Positions 51,580-60,343 are shown, numbered from the stretch's first letter. The stretch: 64,000 nucleotides of DNA from Hyphomicrobiaceae bacterium (GCA_020637815.1 JACKJS010000002.1:507501-571500), one strand, 5' to 3'. The notes: a model not told the origin generated them from the letters alone. Translations and numbers: made by a program.

Positions 51580-51782
51580 GAGGGCCTACCGTTCGCTGGG
51601 AAATGGCCGGCGCGTGAACCGCGCCGGAGCGCATCTCGAAAAAGGCATCGTGATCGAAGCTTCGGAGTGTGGCAACGAAGACCTTCAATACGATGACGCC
51701 GTTTCGGTAGTTCCTGCTATCCGGGCGGCGTGCGAGGAGGGGGCTTGCCGCACGCCACCCGGACAAGGCCGCATCGGGGGGC

Positions 51783-52349
51783 TTAGCGGCGCAGAATTGG
51801 ATATCCTTGGGTATAGAGCAGGTCCTGACTGCGGGCGGGTTCGTGGCAGCCCAGGCAGTCCTTGCGATAGTCTGTGGTCACCGTCTTCGCGGTCTCGTCA
51901 CCCTCGAAGAAGGACCAGCCCCAACCGTCGCCCCAGAGCGGCGAACTCTTGGCGTTCTGGTTGGTCGAATCCTTCACCATGACGAAGCGTCCCTTCAACG
52001 TGTCGGCATAGCTGGCCGTACCGGTGGTCAGGGCCTCGGTTTTGGCCGCGAAAACGTCCTTCACGAGGACCGTTCCGTCGGGGAAGGTGCCCGTCTTCAG
52101 GTAAGCATCGACGGCCGGTCCCGGCGCGTAGACGACGTGGAGGTCCTTTGAGCCGTCCTCTGGATTGTCCGCACGTAGCGCGTACGACCCGAGCAGGACC
52201 CAATCGCGCCGGTAGTTGACCGTGGGAACTTGCAGCAAGCGTTCGAGCGATGCCGCGTCGTGCTGCTCGACGGGCGACATCTGCGCCAGGGTCAGCGACG
52301 CGGGCAGAAGCATCGCGAATAGCAAACCGGCAAAGAGTATGCGTGTCAT
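51783..52349 (-). CDS. Cytochrome P460 family protein
   Basis: 188 residues with a signal peptide (cleavage near LAQ-MSP). The P460 domain shows WVLLGSYALRADNPEDGSKDLHVVYAPGP, FPDGTVLVKDVFAAKT and SPLWGDGWGWSFFEG, with a CLGCHEPARSQDLLYTQGYP haem site at the C-terminus. Classical P460 oxidises hydroxylamine or NO-related species, and cytochrome c'-beta relatives bind NO. It is divergent from a TetR gene, and two operators lie between them. Confidence 0.85.
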   Translation of the reverse strand: MTRILFAGLLFAMLLPASLTLAQMSPVEQHDAASLERLLQVPTVNYRRDWVLLGSYALRADNPEDGSKDLHVVYAPGPAVDAYLKTGTFPDGTVLVKDVFAAKTEALTTGTASYADTLKGRFVMVKDSTNQNAKSSPLWGDGWGWSFFEGDETAKTVTTDYRKDCLGCHEPARSQDLLYTQGYPILRR

Positions 52350-52428
52350 GGATGTAGTCCTCGTGGAATGGCGAAAATCGGAGCTGTTCCGGCCTTCCGG
52401 GAGCCAGCTTACCTTCCATACTCAATTC

Positions 52429-52444
52429 GGAACCAATCGGTCAA
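52429..52444. promoter_or_regulatory. TetR operator candidate 1
   Basis: GGAACCAATCGGTCAA, sharing 13 of 16 bases with operator candidate 2 (46 bp away). It lies in the divergent region between the P460 and TetR genes. Its reverse complement matches the site at 53145-53160 at 13 of 16 positions. Confidence 0.55.
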
Positions 52445-52474
52445 TAACTGATGCGATCACGAGCCGGTGATATG

Positions 52475-52490
52475 TTGACCAATCGGTCAA
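52475..52490. promoter_or_regulatory. TetR operator candidate 2
   Basis: TTGACC-AATC-GGTCAA, six-base arms with perfect symmetry around 4 nt, 35 nt before the TetR start. Size and symmetry are typical of TetR-family operators. Confidence 0.65.
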
Positions 52491-52524
52491 AAAGCCGGAA
52501 ATAATCTCCTGGAGGAGAAGAGCC

Positions 52525-53094
52525 TTGGCACGTCCAAGAGAATTCGACATCGATGAGGCGCTCGACCGCGCCATGGCCGTGTTCTGGGAGAAGGGCTACG
52601 AAGGCACCTCTCTTCAGGACTTGCTGCAGGCGATGAAAATCGCGCGCGGTAGCCTCTACAAGGCCTTCGAGGACAAGCACAGCATCTATCTGGCTGCGCT
52701 CGATCGCTACGACCAGACCGAAGTGGAATCAGGCATCGCCTTCCTCTGCGATCCTAAAGCCGGTGACGGCATGGCCAAGATCAGGACCATGCTCGAGGCC
52801 GTGAAGGCCGACAAGGCGCGCCGGGGATGCTTCATGTGCAACGCGGCCCTCGATCGCGCGAGCGTGGATGCGGAGATCAGCGCGAAGGTCTCGACCATGC
52901 TGCATCGGCTGGAAGATGCTGTTGCCGCGGCGCTGAAGCAAAGCCGGCGCGGCAAGCGCTGGTCCGCCAAACGCCGCGCGGTTACCGCCGCGACGATCCT
53001 CAATACCTATATGGGGCTGCGCGTTCTATCGCGCGCAGGGTATGCAGAGAAGGATCTCCAGGCCATCGTCGACAACACGCTAAGCACGATCTGA
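52525..53094 (+). CDS. TetR/AcrR family transcriptional regulator
   Basis: 189 residues from a TTG at 52525 with GGAGGAGAAG just upstream. The N-terminal HTH reads FDIDEALDRAMAVFWEKGYEGTSLQDLLQAMKIARGSLYKAFEDKHSIY, typical of the AcrR/YxaF-like group. The ligand domain contains RRGCFMCNAALDRAS, with two cysteines that could sense oxidants or electrophiles. It likely represses itself and the divergent P460 gene through the paired operators, and perhaps the micropeptide genes downstream. Confidence 0.88.
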   Translation: MARPREFDIDEALDRAMAVFWEKGYEGTSLQDLLQAMKIARGSLYKAFEDKHSIYLAALDRYDQTEVESGIAFLCDPKAGDGMAKIRTMLEAVKADKARRGCFMCNAALDRASVDAEISAKVSTMLHRLEDAVAAALKQSRRGKRWSAKRRAVTAATILNTYMGLRVLSRAGYAEKDLQAIVDNTLSTI

Positions 53095-53144
53095 ACGCGC
53101 TACAGGCATTCTGCGCAGTTCACGATCCGATCACGGATTGGTTA

Positions 53145-53160
53145 TAGACCGATCAGTTCC
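53145..53160. promoter_or_regulatory. TetR operator-like site 3, upstream of micropeptide genes
   Basis: TAGACCGATCAGTTCC matches the reverse complement of operator candidate 1 at 13 of 16 positions. It is 100 nt upstream of the first micropeptide start and 50 nt after the TetR stop, which suggests the micropeptides belong to the same regulon. Confidence 0.45.
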
Positions 53161-53188
53161 TAAACACGCGCTTGTGACTGGATGTTAA

Positions 53189-53216
53189 TTGAACGAACGG
53201 TCCCAAACCCGATATG
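53189..53216 (+). promoter_or_regulatory. Possible sigma-70-type promoter for micropeptide genes
   Basis: TTGAAC and GATATG are separated by 16 nt, 44 nt before the first micropeptide start. Weak -10; offered as a candidate only. Confidence 0.3.
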
Positions 53217-53259
53217 ACTGAGCGTACCGAAACGCAAACCTCAACGAAGGAATACGGCA

Positions 53260-53364
53260 ATGCTCAAGACGATCCTGATCTCCCTGGCTTTGGTTGCAGC
53301 CGGCGTCGCCCCCGTCGCGGCGGAAGGCTTCCCGAACCCCTACCAGACCAATTTCGACCGCTAG
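53260..53364 (+). CDS. Exported micropeptide 1 (34 residues)
   Basis: ATG at 53260 with GAAGGAA about 8 nt upstream. It encodes a compact signal peptide (MLKTILISLALVAAGVAPVAA) with an AxA-type site, leaving a predicted 13-residue peptide EGFPNPYQTNFDR. The neighbouring copy keeps the EGFPNPY core and the terminal DR. Comparing the two copies codon by codon, I count 13 synonymous and 7 amino-acid changes, with the mature core unchanged, which argues for selection on the peptide. Probably exported to the periplasm or medium. No known family recognised; role unknown (signal, toxin-like or metal/cofactor peptide cannot be separated). Confidence 0.7.
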   Translation: MLKTILISLALVAAGVAPVAAEGFPNPYQTNFDR

Positions 53365-53439
53365 GCGGAGCAACCGGAGTTCTGCATTCTTTCTCCCAAG
53401 GTAGATCTCCAATTCCCGACCCCACGAAGGAGTACGACA

Positions 53440-53544
53440 ATGTTGAAGACCCTCATGATTTCCCTCGCACTGATCACCGCTGGCGTCGCTCCCGTCGCCG
53501 CGGAAGGCTTCCCGAATCCTTATCTGACCCAGATGGACAGATAG
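53440..53544 (+). CDS. Exported micropeptide 2 (34 residues)
   Basis: ATG at 53440 with AAGGAG 8 nt upstream. The signal peptide is MLKTLMISLALITAGVAPVAA and the predicted mature peptide EGFPNPYLTQMDR. It is the tandem paralogue of the gene 180 bp upstream and has a slightly better ribosome site. A strong terminator 24 nt after the stop ends the unit, so both micropeptides probably share one transcript starting near 53220. Function unknown. Confidence 0.72.
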   Translation: MLKTLMISLALITAGVAPVAAEGFPNPYLTQMDR

Positions 53545-53567
53545 GCGGGACAAATAGGTAAGACGAA

Positions 53568-53610
53568 GAGGGTGACCGTTATCCCTCCCGGCGGTCACCC
53601 TCGCTCTTTT
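53568..53610. terminator. Rho-independent terminator after micropeptide genes
   Basis: GAGGGTGACCG (53568-53578) and CGGTCACCCTC (53592-53602) pair perfectly around 13 nt, followed by GCTCTTTT. It separates the micropeptide unit from the convergent cti gene. Confidence 0.85.
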
Positions 53611-53673
53611 GTTTGGAACGAAGCGTCCGCGCATGATGCCCCTAGCAGTGCGGCCGACTAGGGAGATCGGAGC

Positions 53674-56088
53674 TCAGTACACAGAGTCGAAAAGATCGTA
53701 GTAGGACAAGTCGAGATAGCCCGCATCGACGCCGCGGTGTTTCTCGTTCCAACCGGTGAACCAGTCATAGGTCTCCCAAAAGCGCGCATTGTTGCGGAGG
53801 ATGCCGTAGCGGTCCCGCAGGCGGTTCCAATCTTGTAGCGTTTCGACGTCGCGCAGGCCGCGCAAGAAGTCCGCGGCGTCGCGCAAATTCATCTCCATGA
53901 AGTAGTTCGGGAAGCCGCCGACGATCGTCGGGTAGATGCTCATCGTGTAGAGCTGCGGCAGCGCCTGACCGTTCTGGAACAGGATCGTGTCCTGGGTCTT
54001 GTAGACCCGGTTGGCGATCAACGAATAGACGCGCGCATGGCCGTCGCCGTTGTCGAGCTTCAAGAGAATGACGCTCGGCAGGAAGCGCGGAAATTTGTAG
54101 GCGCGGGTCTGCGTCAGGAGCGATGCCGCGGCGACCCATTCGTCATAACTCGTGATGGGACGGTCCAACGACACGTGCGGCTTCACGCGCGGATTGAGGA
54201 GGTCGGGCGGTCCGCTCACCGTCTCGCCCATGTGATCTTGAATGGCCTCGATGAGGCCCAGCAGAGGATCTCTCCCGGATGTCTTGATCTGGGTGGGCTG
54301 ACCGGCGCCGGCGAACGGCTCCAGCGCGAGTGCGGCTTGGCCGATGCCGCGGGTCCAGTCGTTACGGTACTTCTCGCGCAGATCCTTCGGCAGAAGCAGG
54401 AGGAAATTGTCCTGAAACTCCTGGCGCAGAAAGTTGAAGAAGACCAGCGTCTCGAGCTTCGGAACGTCGCCGGACCAGTACGCGAAGTTGGCAACCGTGT
54501 CGTAATAGATGCGCTCGAAGCCGCTATAATCCATCAGCCACAGCGTGCGCGGGATGCCGCCTTGGCGTCCCTTCATGACCGAGACATTCGATTCGTGACG
54601 CAGCACGGTTAGCCAGGCATTGGGGTTCTTCCGGTCTCCGTTCCAGATCGCATCGATGGAATAGCCCTTGGGCTGAAGTCTCTTGAGCGCCGCGCCGTAG
54701 GCGCCCTCATATGCGTCGTTGCCGAGGAGCGACCGGTCCATGAACGTCTCCCAGGTCTCGAGTCCGAGCTTGGGATCGTGGACGGACACATCGTATTTCG
54801 GATCGACGAAGAAGACCCAGAACTGATCCTTGATCGCGAAGGTTGCCGTCTGGCCGAGACAAACAGGCCCATATGTGATGCCCGAGACGACGAGCTCCGA
54901 ATTCTCGAGCAGAAAACGGTAGCGCGCCTCGACTGGAATCTCCCGATAGACCTTGAATGGGTTGCCGATGTTCCACGGCGCCTGATCGTGTCCGTCGCGC
55001 GCATCCTTCCGGGGCCATGGGCGATCGAAGAATAGCGACTTCAGATGCGCCATGTCCTTGTCCGCCAATTGCCAGACGAAATGGTTCTTCTGGACGCGCG
55101 GTGCGGTGATCTTCTTCAAGCGGTAATAGAACCGGTCGACGCCGGCATATTTGTACGGATCGGTGTAGGGAAACGGCGTGTCGATCATCTCGACGCGCGC
55201 CGGTGGATTCTGCGCCGTGTCTCCGGGCGGCGTCTTCGAGCGCACGAGTTTGAAGTAGTCGCCGGGACTCTCCGCCAGAACGATCGTCGCCAGGAACACG
55301 TGATCGAAAATGTAGCGGGAGACGAGCGCGGCGCGTTTGTCGCTCGCGTTGAAGAATGTCTCCCACGCGAACACGGCCTCCGGGTTGGCGACTGTCTCCA
55401 TCTTCATGCGTTCGGCATCGGTCGGACCGGGCGCATTCCCAGCGACCCAGGTGCGTAGCGTGTCGACCTCTTTTTCCGTCAGGGACGGCAGTCCGAACGG
55501 CATTCCGATGGCTGGGTTCTTCTCGATGCGCGCGGCAAGGACATCGGGTGTCGCGGGGCACTGATGCTCGTAACGCTTCGCGTAGAGGGGCATCAGGGCC
55601 TTGCGGGAAAAGCCCGGTGTGTTGTGCTTCGCGCCCGCGTCGACCATTTGAATCAGCATCGAGCGGGAGACGTTCTCCTCCTTCGATCCGTTCCGGGACA
55701 GAACCGGATAGAAGCCGCGTGCGCGCCATTCTTCTGTCGTCTGCACCACGTTCAGATCCGTGCGCGCATAGCTCTCCAAATGACTTGAATAGGGGTTCTG
55801 ACCGAAGCCGCCGCGATCGAGTCCCCGAAACGAGGTCAGTTTCAGATTGCAGGGCGAGCCCAGGCAGCCGTGGCAGGCGATACATCTCTTGTTGAAGATC
55901 GGCTGGATATCGTCCGTGTAGCCTGGAATATGGTGGACCGCGTTCGCGGGTGCTTGTTCGCGGTCTTGCGCGGGTGCCTTGGCCGTAAACAGTACCAAAA
56001 AGGCCAAAGCAGCCAGGATGGCCGAGGTGCGCATGACGCGTTCGCGCCACACCGGGGTCGTTCGGTCGATGCGCCTGGCGGCCTTCAC
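53674..56088 (-). CDS. cti: Fatty acid cis/trans isomerase (Cti)
   Basis: 804 residues. A signal helix precedes a CIACHGC haem-c site (about residues 71-75), followed by the long Cti-specific region (RGLDRGGFGQNPY, IDTPFPYTDPYKYAGVDRFYYRLKKI, RHESNVSVMKGRQGG, FNFLRQEFQDNFLLLLPK). Cti converts cis-unsaturated membrane acyl chains to trans in the periplasm, a fast response to solvents or heat. The start is a GTG at 56088 with GGAG 5 nt upstream; an ATG 18 codons later is possible. It is 15 nt after the GH15 gene in one operon. Confidence 0.9.
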   Translation of the reverse strand: MKAARRIDRTTPVWRERVMRTSAILAALAFLVLFTAKAPAQDREQAPANAVHHIPGYTDDIQPIFNKRCIACHGCLGSPCNLKLTSFRGLDRGGFGQNPYSSHLESYARTDLNVVQTTEEWRARGFYPVLSRNGSKEENVSRSMLIQMVDAGAKHNTPGFSRKALMPLYAKRYEHQCPATPDVLAARIEKNPAIGMPFGLPSLTEKEVDTLRTWVAGNAPGPTDAERMKMETVANPEAVFAWETFFNASDKRAALVSRYIFDHVFLATIVLAESPGDYFKLVRSKTPPGDTAQNPPARVEMIDTPFPYTDPYKYAGVDRFYYRLKKITAPRVQKNHFVWQLADKDMAHLKSLFFDRPWPRKDARDGHDQAPWNIGNPFKVYREIPVEARYRFLLENSELVVSGITYGPVCLGQTATFAIKDQFWVFFVDPKYDVSVHDPKLGLETWETFMDRSLLGNDAYEGAYGAALKRLQPKGYSIDAIWNGDRKNPNAWLTVLRHESNVSVMKGRQGGIPRTLWLMDYSGFERIYYDTVANFAYWSGDVPKLETLVFFNFLRQEFQDNFLLLLPKDLREKYRNDWTRGIGQAALALEPFAGAGQPTQIKTSGRDPLLGLIEAIQDHMGETVSGPPDLLNPRVKPHVSLDRPITSYDEWVAAASLLTQTRAYKFPRFLPSVILLKLDNGDGHARVYSLIANRVYKTQDTILFQNGQALPQLYTMSIYPTIVGGFPNYFMEMNLRDAADFLRGLRDVETLQDWNRLRDRYGILRNNARFWETYDWFTGWNEKHRGVDAGYLDLSYYDLFDSVY

Positions 56089-56103
56089 GGTGTCTCCGGA
56101 CTC

Positions 56104-57942
56104 TTATGAGGTTTGCTGTGCCTCGCGAACCTTCGCGGCGTGCGCGGGGTCCTCCTGGTCGCAGCGTTGCTCGACGGGGCGGCCGTCGCGGCCAAGGTTC
56201 GATGCGCTGTTGACGAGCGCCAGGTGCGAGAAGGCTTGCGGGAAGTTGCCGCAAAGGCGCTTCGCCCCCGTATCGTACTCTTCGCTCAACAGTCCGACGT
56301 CGTTGCAAAGGCCGAGCAGCCGTTCGAACAGTTCTTCGGCGCATTTGCGGCGTCCCATCATCAGATAGGCGTCCACGAGCCAGAAGCTGCAGGCGAGAAA
56401 CATGCCTTCGCCCGGCGGCAAGCCGTCGGACGCTTTCGACGTGTCGTAGCGCTGCACGAAACCGTCCTTCATCAGCGTTTTCTCGATCTGCGCCACGGTA
56501 CCCACCACGCGCGGGTCGTCCGCCGGCAGGAAGCCGACCGCCGGGATCAGGAGAAGACTGGCGTCCACTTCCTTCGCGCCGTAGGAGCGGACGAAGCTGT
56601 TCAGTTCCGTGTCGTGGCCCATCCTGCAGACTTCGGCGTGGATGGCCTGCCGTGTCTTGCGCCAGCGTGTGAGAGGTCCTTTGAGGCCGAAGCGTTCGGC
56701 GCTCCGGATAGACCGGTCGAATGCGACCCAGGCCATGACCTTGGAATAGACGAACTGCTCCGGACCGCTGCGCACCTCCCAAATGCCTTCATCGGGCTTG
56801 TGCCAGAGATCCTCGAGCTGCTCGACAATTGCGAGCTGCAATTCCCAGCCCGATTCCTCGGGCGCGAGGCCGCCTTTGCGGGCCTGATGGATCGCGTCCA
56901 GCAATTCGCCGTAAACATCGACCTGGACTTGGCTATGCGCGCCGTTGCCGATCCGCACCGGCTTGGAGTTTTCGTAGCCCGCGAGCCAGGGGAGTTCGAC
57001 CTCGTAGAGGCGGCGCTCGCCGGCGATGCCGTACATGATCTGCATTTGCTTGGGGCTGCCCGCGACGGCGCGCAGCAGCCATTCCCGCCAGGCGCGCGCC
57101 TCGTCGTAATAGCCGGTGTTCATGAGCGCGAGCAGGGTCAGCGTCGCGTCTCGCACCCAGCAATAGCGATAGTCCCAGTTGCGCGGTCCCCCGAATTGCT
57201 CGGGCAAGGACGTCGTCACCGCCGCGACGACGCCGCCGGTCGGTGCGTAGGTCATTGCCTTCAGCGTAATCAGCGAGCGCTTGACGATTTGCGCGTAAGG
57301 ACCTTTGGCCCTGCATTGCGAGGTCCAGTCCGTCCAGAACTTCTCGGTGCCGTGGATTAGGGCCTCCGGTTCGACGACCGGCGGGTCCGTATCCCAGGAC
57401 TGGGCGTAGGAGAGGGCGAAGGACACGGTCTCGCCGGCCGAGACGGTGAAACCGCCCTTGGTTTTCAGGTCTTCGCCATGGAGCGGAATGGACGATTGAA
57501 GGATAAGCTTATTGGGGCCGCCGATGGCGCGCAGTCTCCCATCGTCCAGCGTGGTGACCCAAGGCACTTGTTCGCCATAGCCAAACCGGATCACGAGCTC
57601 GGTCTCGAAATCGACCTTACCCTTTTCGCCCACGACAAGCCGCACGAGATGGGGGTGTCTGTCGCACGGACACATGAAGTCGATGAGCGTCGCCACGCCG
57701 GTGCTCGTCTCGAAGCGTGTTTCCAGGATCAAAGTGTCGGGCCGGTAGCGGCGCGTAACCTTGGGATGCGAATCCGTTGGCGCGACCAGCCATCGTCCGT
57801 TGTCGTGGTCGCCGAGAAGCGCGGCGAAACACGCTTCGGAGTCGAAGCGAGGCAGGCACAGCCAATCGATGGAACCGTTGCGCCCAACAAGGGCCGCCGC
57901 CTCGCAGTCGCCGATAAGCGCGTAGTCTTCGATGGGGAGCAT
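56104..57942 (-). CDS. GH15 trehalase-like glycoside hydrolase
   Basis: 612 residues, no signal peptide. The N-terminus IEDYALIGDCEAAALVGRNGSIDWLCLPRFDSEACFAALLG is the DUF5911/trehalase-associated domain. The GH15 barrel follows (FGGPRNWDYRYCWVRDATLTLLAL, LPWLAGYENSKPVRIGN, GEGMFLACSFWLVDAYLMMGR, GLLSEEYD), keeping the catalytic Glu residues. Mycobacterial relatives hydrolyse trehalose. It lies between the SDR and cti genes with short gaps, which suggests a stress operon (trehalose turnover plus membrane trans-lipids). Confidence 0.88.
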   Translation of the reverse strand: MLPIEDYALIGDCEAAALVGRNGSIDWLCLPRFDSEACFAALLGDHDNGRWLVAPTDSHPKVTRRYRPDTLILETRFETSTGVATLIDFMCPCDRHPHLVRLVVGEKGKVDFETELVIRFGYGEQVPWVTTLDDGRLRAIGGPNKLILQSSIPLHGEDLKTKGGFTVSAGETVSFALSYAQSWDTDPPVVEPEALIHGTEKFWTDWTSQCRAKGPYAQIVKRSLITLKAMTYAPTGGVVAAVTTSLPEQFGGPRNWDYRYCWVRDATLTLLALMNTGYYDEARAWREWLLRAVAGSPKQMQIMYGIAGERRLYEVELPWLAGYENSKPVRIGNGAHSQVQVDVYGELLDAIHQARKGGLAPEESGWELQLAIVEQLEDLWHKPDEGIWEVRSGPEQFVYSKVMAWVAFDRSIRSAERFGLKGPLTRWRKTRQAIHAEVCRMGHDTELNSFVRSYGAKEVDASLLLIPAVGFLPADDPRVVGTVAQIEKTLMKDGFVQRYDTSKASDGLPPGEGMFLACSFWLVDAYLMMGRRKCAEELFERLLGLCNDVGLLSEEYDTGAKRLCGNFPQAFSHLALVNSASNLGRDGRPVEQRCDQEDPAHAAKVREAQQTS

Positions 57943-57954
57943 AACCGCCGGATC

Positions 57955-58722
57955 CTAAAGGCCAGGGCTCGATTGCATCAGGCCGCCATCGGCCATGATC
58001 GTGGTCGCGGTCAAGTAGCTGGCGCCGTCGCCCGCGAGAAATGCGACAACGGAGGCAATCTCCTGCGGCTTTGCCATGCGGCCGAGCGGGATGGCCGCGT
58101 CCAGCTTTTTCAGTTTCGATGGGTCGTCCATGGTACTGGTGTTAATCGGCGTCTCGACGGCACCAGGGCCGACACCCACGACGAGGATGTCGCGCGGAGC
58201 AAGCTCGACGCCCGCCGTGCGCGTCAGCATCCGCATACCGCCCTTCGAGAGGCAGTATGCGGTGTTTCCCGGCATGGGCCAGTCCTCATGCACCGACGTG
58301 ATGTTGATGATCCGTCCACCGCCCCCTTGGGCGATCATCTGTTTGGCGGCGAGCTGGGTGCCGAAAAAAGCACTCTTGAGATTGATATTCAGCACCGCGT
58401 CATATTGATCTTCGGTGGTGTCCAGGACGGAGGTGCGAGTCTCGATACCTGCATTGTTCACCATGACGTCCAAACGGCCGAACTTGGCGACTGCCGCGCC
58501 GACGAGTTTTTCCACGTCCGCGATCTTGCTGACGTCCGCGTCGACGCCGATGCATCGATCGCCCAGACCCGCCACCTTCTGCTCGAGCTCTTCGGTCGCT
58601 TCGGGGTGCGCGACATAGTCGATGACAATGTTCGCGCCGTGCCGCGCTAGCTCAAGGACAATCGCCTGGCCGATTCCGGTATTGCCGCCGGTTACGATCG
58701 CGACTTTCTTTTTCAGAGGCAT
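57955..58722 (-). CDS. Short-chain dehydrogenase/reductase (glucose 1-dehydrogenase-like)
   Basis: 255 residues from ATG at 58722 with GGAGAC upstream. Cofactor loop VTGGNTGIGQAI, NNAG at about 87, catalytic Ser in NITSVHEDW and Y-C-L-S-K, and the ending GASYLTATTIMADGG are all present. The pattern matches Bacillus-type glucose 1-dehydrogenases and related polyol SDRs. As the first gene of the SDR-GH15-cti operon it could oxidise glucose released by the GH15 enzyme. Substrate assignment is tentative. Confidence 0.88.
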   Translation of the reverse strand: MPLKKKVAIVTGGNTGIGQAIVLELARHGANIVIDYVAHPEATEELEQKVAGLGDRCIGVDADVSKIADVEKLVGAAVAKFGRLDVMVNNAGIETRTSVLDTTEDQYDAVLNINLKSAFFGTQLAAKQMIAQGGGGRIINITSVHEDWPMPGNTAYCLSKGGMRMLTRTAGVELAPRDILVVGVGPGAVETPINTSTMDDPSKLKKLDAAIPLGRMAKPQEIASVVAFLAGDGASYLTATTIMADGGLMQSSPGL

Positions 58723-58918
58723 GGTCTGTCTCCATTCAGGGGAAAGTCTTTCACATTCCACTAACGCTGTAGCCGGTACGACGTGAAAGCGGCGCCAAAT
58801 GATCCGCGTCCAGCCTAGACATCGTAGACCGCATCGGCAACGTTGCTGAAGCGCAAGCCGATGCAAATCGACCGTTTCCCGGCGCCGCTGTCCGGCCACG
58901 AATGTGGAGGAGTTCATC

Positions 58919-60343
58919 GTGTCGAGCCAATATGACGTGATCGTTGTGGGCAGTGGCGCCGGCGGGGCGAGCGTCGCCTACAAGCTGACTCTCGCTGGCA
59001 AGCACGTACTTCTGATCGAGAAGGGACCGTTTCTGCCGCGCAATGCCTCGACGCTGGATGTCCGCCAAGTCTTCGTGGACGGCGTTTTCAAGAACCGGGT
59101 TCAATGGCTCGACGGCACGGGGCACGCGTTCGTTCCCAGCGAGTTCTACAATGTCGGCGGGAAAACGAAGTGGTACGGCGCCGCGCTGTTTCGCTTTCGT
59201 CCCGTCGAGTTCGAGGCCGAGCCGGATTTCGGCCTGCTCGGCTGGCCCTTCGGTTACGAGGAGTTGAAGCCTTACTACGACGAGGCAACGGAGCTACTCC
59301 GAATCACCACGTTCAAGAACGAGCCGCAGCTCCAAGCGCTGCTCGACAAGATCACGGCGGCCGATTCTGGATGGGAGTTGCATCCGTTGCCGCTCGGCCT
59401 ATCGCACGACATCGTCAATCATCCCGAAGAGGCGAAGCACTTCGACGGGTTCGCTTCGCCATCGGGATTGAAGTCGGATGCCGAACGCAACCTCATCGAT
59501 CTCATTCGCGACAAGCCGAACTTCAAGCTGCTCTCCGGCGATCCGGTGGCCGCGCTCGTGCCAGCGCCGTGCGATGCGCACAAGATCATCGGTGTGAAAT
59601 GTGCGGACGGCTCAGTGTACGAAGCCGGGAAGACGGTGCTTGCCGCGGGTGCCATGAGCTCTCCGCGTATCCTGCAAGACCATTTGCATGCGAGCGGCGT
59701 CAGCCTTGCGAGAAGCGATCTAGTGGGCGCGAATTTCAAGATGCACATCAACTCCGCGGTGCTCGGCTTTTCGCCGTTCGTCGACCATGACGTGCTGCGC
59801 AAGACAGCGGTGCTCTATAACGACAGGTTTCCGCACTCCTCGATGCAGTGCCTCGGCTGGATCGACGCCGAACTGCTCGCGACGCAGGTTCCGCCCGAAA
59901 TGCCGGGTTTCATGGACAAACTGCTAGGCAAACGCGCGATAGGCTTTTGGGCCACGACAGAGGATGCGTCGAGCCCCGAGAACCGGATCCTCTCGGGCCG
60001 GCCGGCCGGCCGGCCGATCATGGACTACAGCCTCGACCGCATTCCACAATCGGTGAAGGAACACCGCGCATTGATCGATACTTGGCTCGAACGGCTCTTG
60101 GCGGCGGGCCTCGTCGGCTTCGAGAAATATATGGGCATGGGCGGCACGGCGCATGCGCTCGGCAGCATGGTCACGGGACACGACCCGCAGCAATCGGTCG
60201 TCGATCCCCGCGGCAAGGTGCATGGCATGGAGAATCTCTATGTGGGCGATGGCAGCGCGTTGCCGCGCGCGAGCCGCGTGAATCCGTCGCTGACGATCTA
60301 TGCCTGGGGTCTGCGCTTGGGAGCCCATCTGGCGGAACTTTGA
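58919..60343 (+). CDS. GMC-type FAD-dependent oxidoreductase
   Basis: 474 residues. The start GTG at 58919 was chosen because GGAGG is 8 nt upstream. An FAD-binding DVIVVGSGAGGASVAYKLTLAGKHVLLIEKG at the N-terminus, a VGGKTKWYGAALFRF segment, AAGAMSSPRIL and a C-terminal MGGTAHALGSMVTGHDPQQSVVDP...NLYVGDGSALPRASRVNPSLTIYA place it in the GMC/choline-dehydrogenase-like family. It probably oxidises an alcohol or sugar alcohol. It is divergent from the SDR gene, sharing a promoter region of 196 bp. Confidence 0.85.
   Translation: MSSQYDVIVVGSGAGGASVAYKLTLAGKHVLLIEKGPFLPRNASTLDVRQVFVDGVFKNRVQWLDGTGHAFVPSEFYNVGGKTKWYGAALFRFRPVEFEAEPDFGLLGWPFGYEELKPYYDEATELLRITTFKNEPQLQALLDKITAADSGWELHPLPLGLSHDIVNHPEEAKHFDGFASPSGLKSDAERNLIDLIRDKPNFKLLSGDPVAALVPAPCDAHKIIGVKCADGSVYEAGKTVLAAGAMSSPRILQDHLHASGVSLARSDLVGANFKMHINSAVLGFSPFVDHDVLRKTAVLYNDRFPHSSMQCLGWIDAELLATQVPPEMPGFMDKLLGKRAIGFWATTEDASSPENRILSGRPAGRPIMDYSLDRIPQSVKEHRALIDTWLERLLAAGLVGFEKYMGMGGTAHALGSMVTGHDPQQSVVDPRGKVHGMENLYVGDGSALPRASRVNPSLTIYAWGLRLGAHLAEL

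Larger units (their letters stand above)
53245..53549 (+). repeat. Tandem duplication containing the two micropeptide genes
   Basis: Two copies of a unit (about 53245-53369 and 53425-53549) start 180 bp apart. Each has a CGAAGGA ribosome site, a 34-codon gene and a downstream TAGGCGG. Divergence is mostly at synonymous third positions, so the duplication is not recent. Confidence 0.75.

Noticed and set aside
54707..56782. Very long open frame of about 690 codons overlapping cti in another frame
   Set aside because: Its translation is Arg/Gly/Pro-rich out-of-frame sequence, it crosses into the GH15 gene, and the cti frame carries a full set of family motifs.
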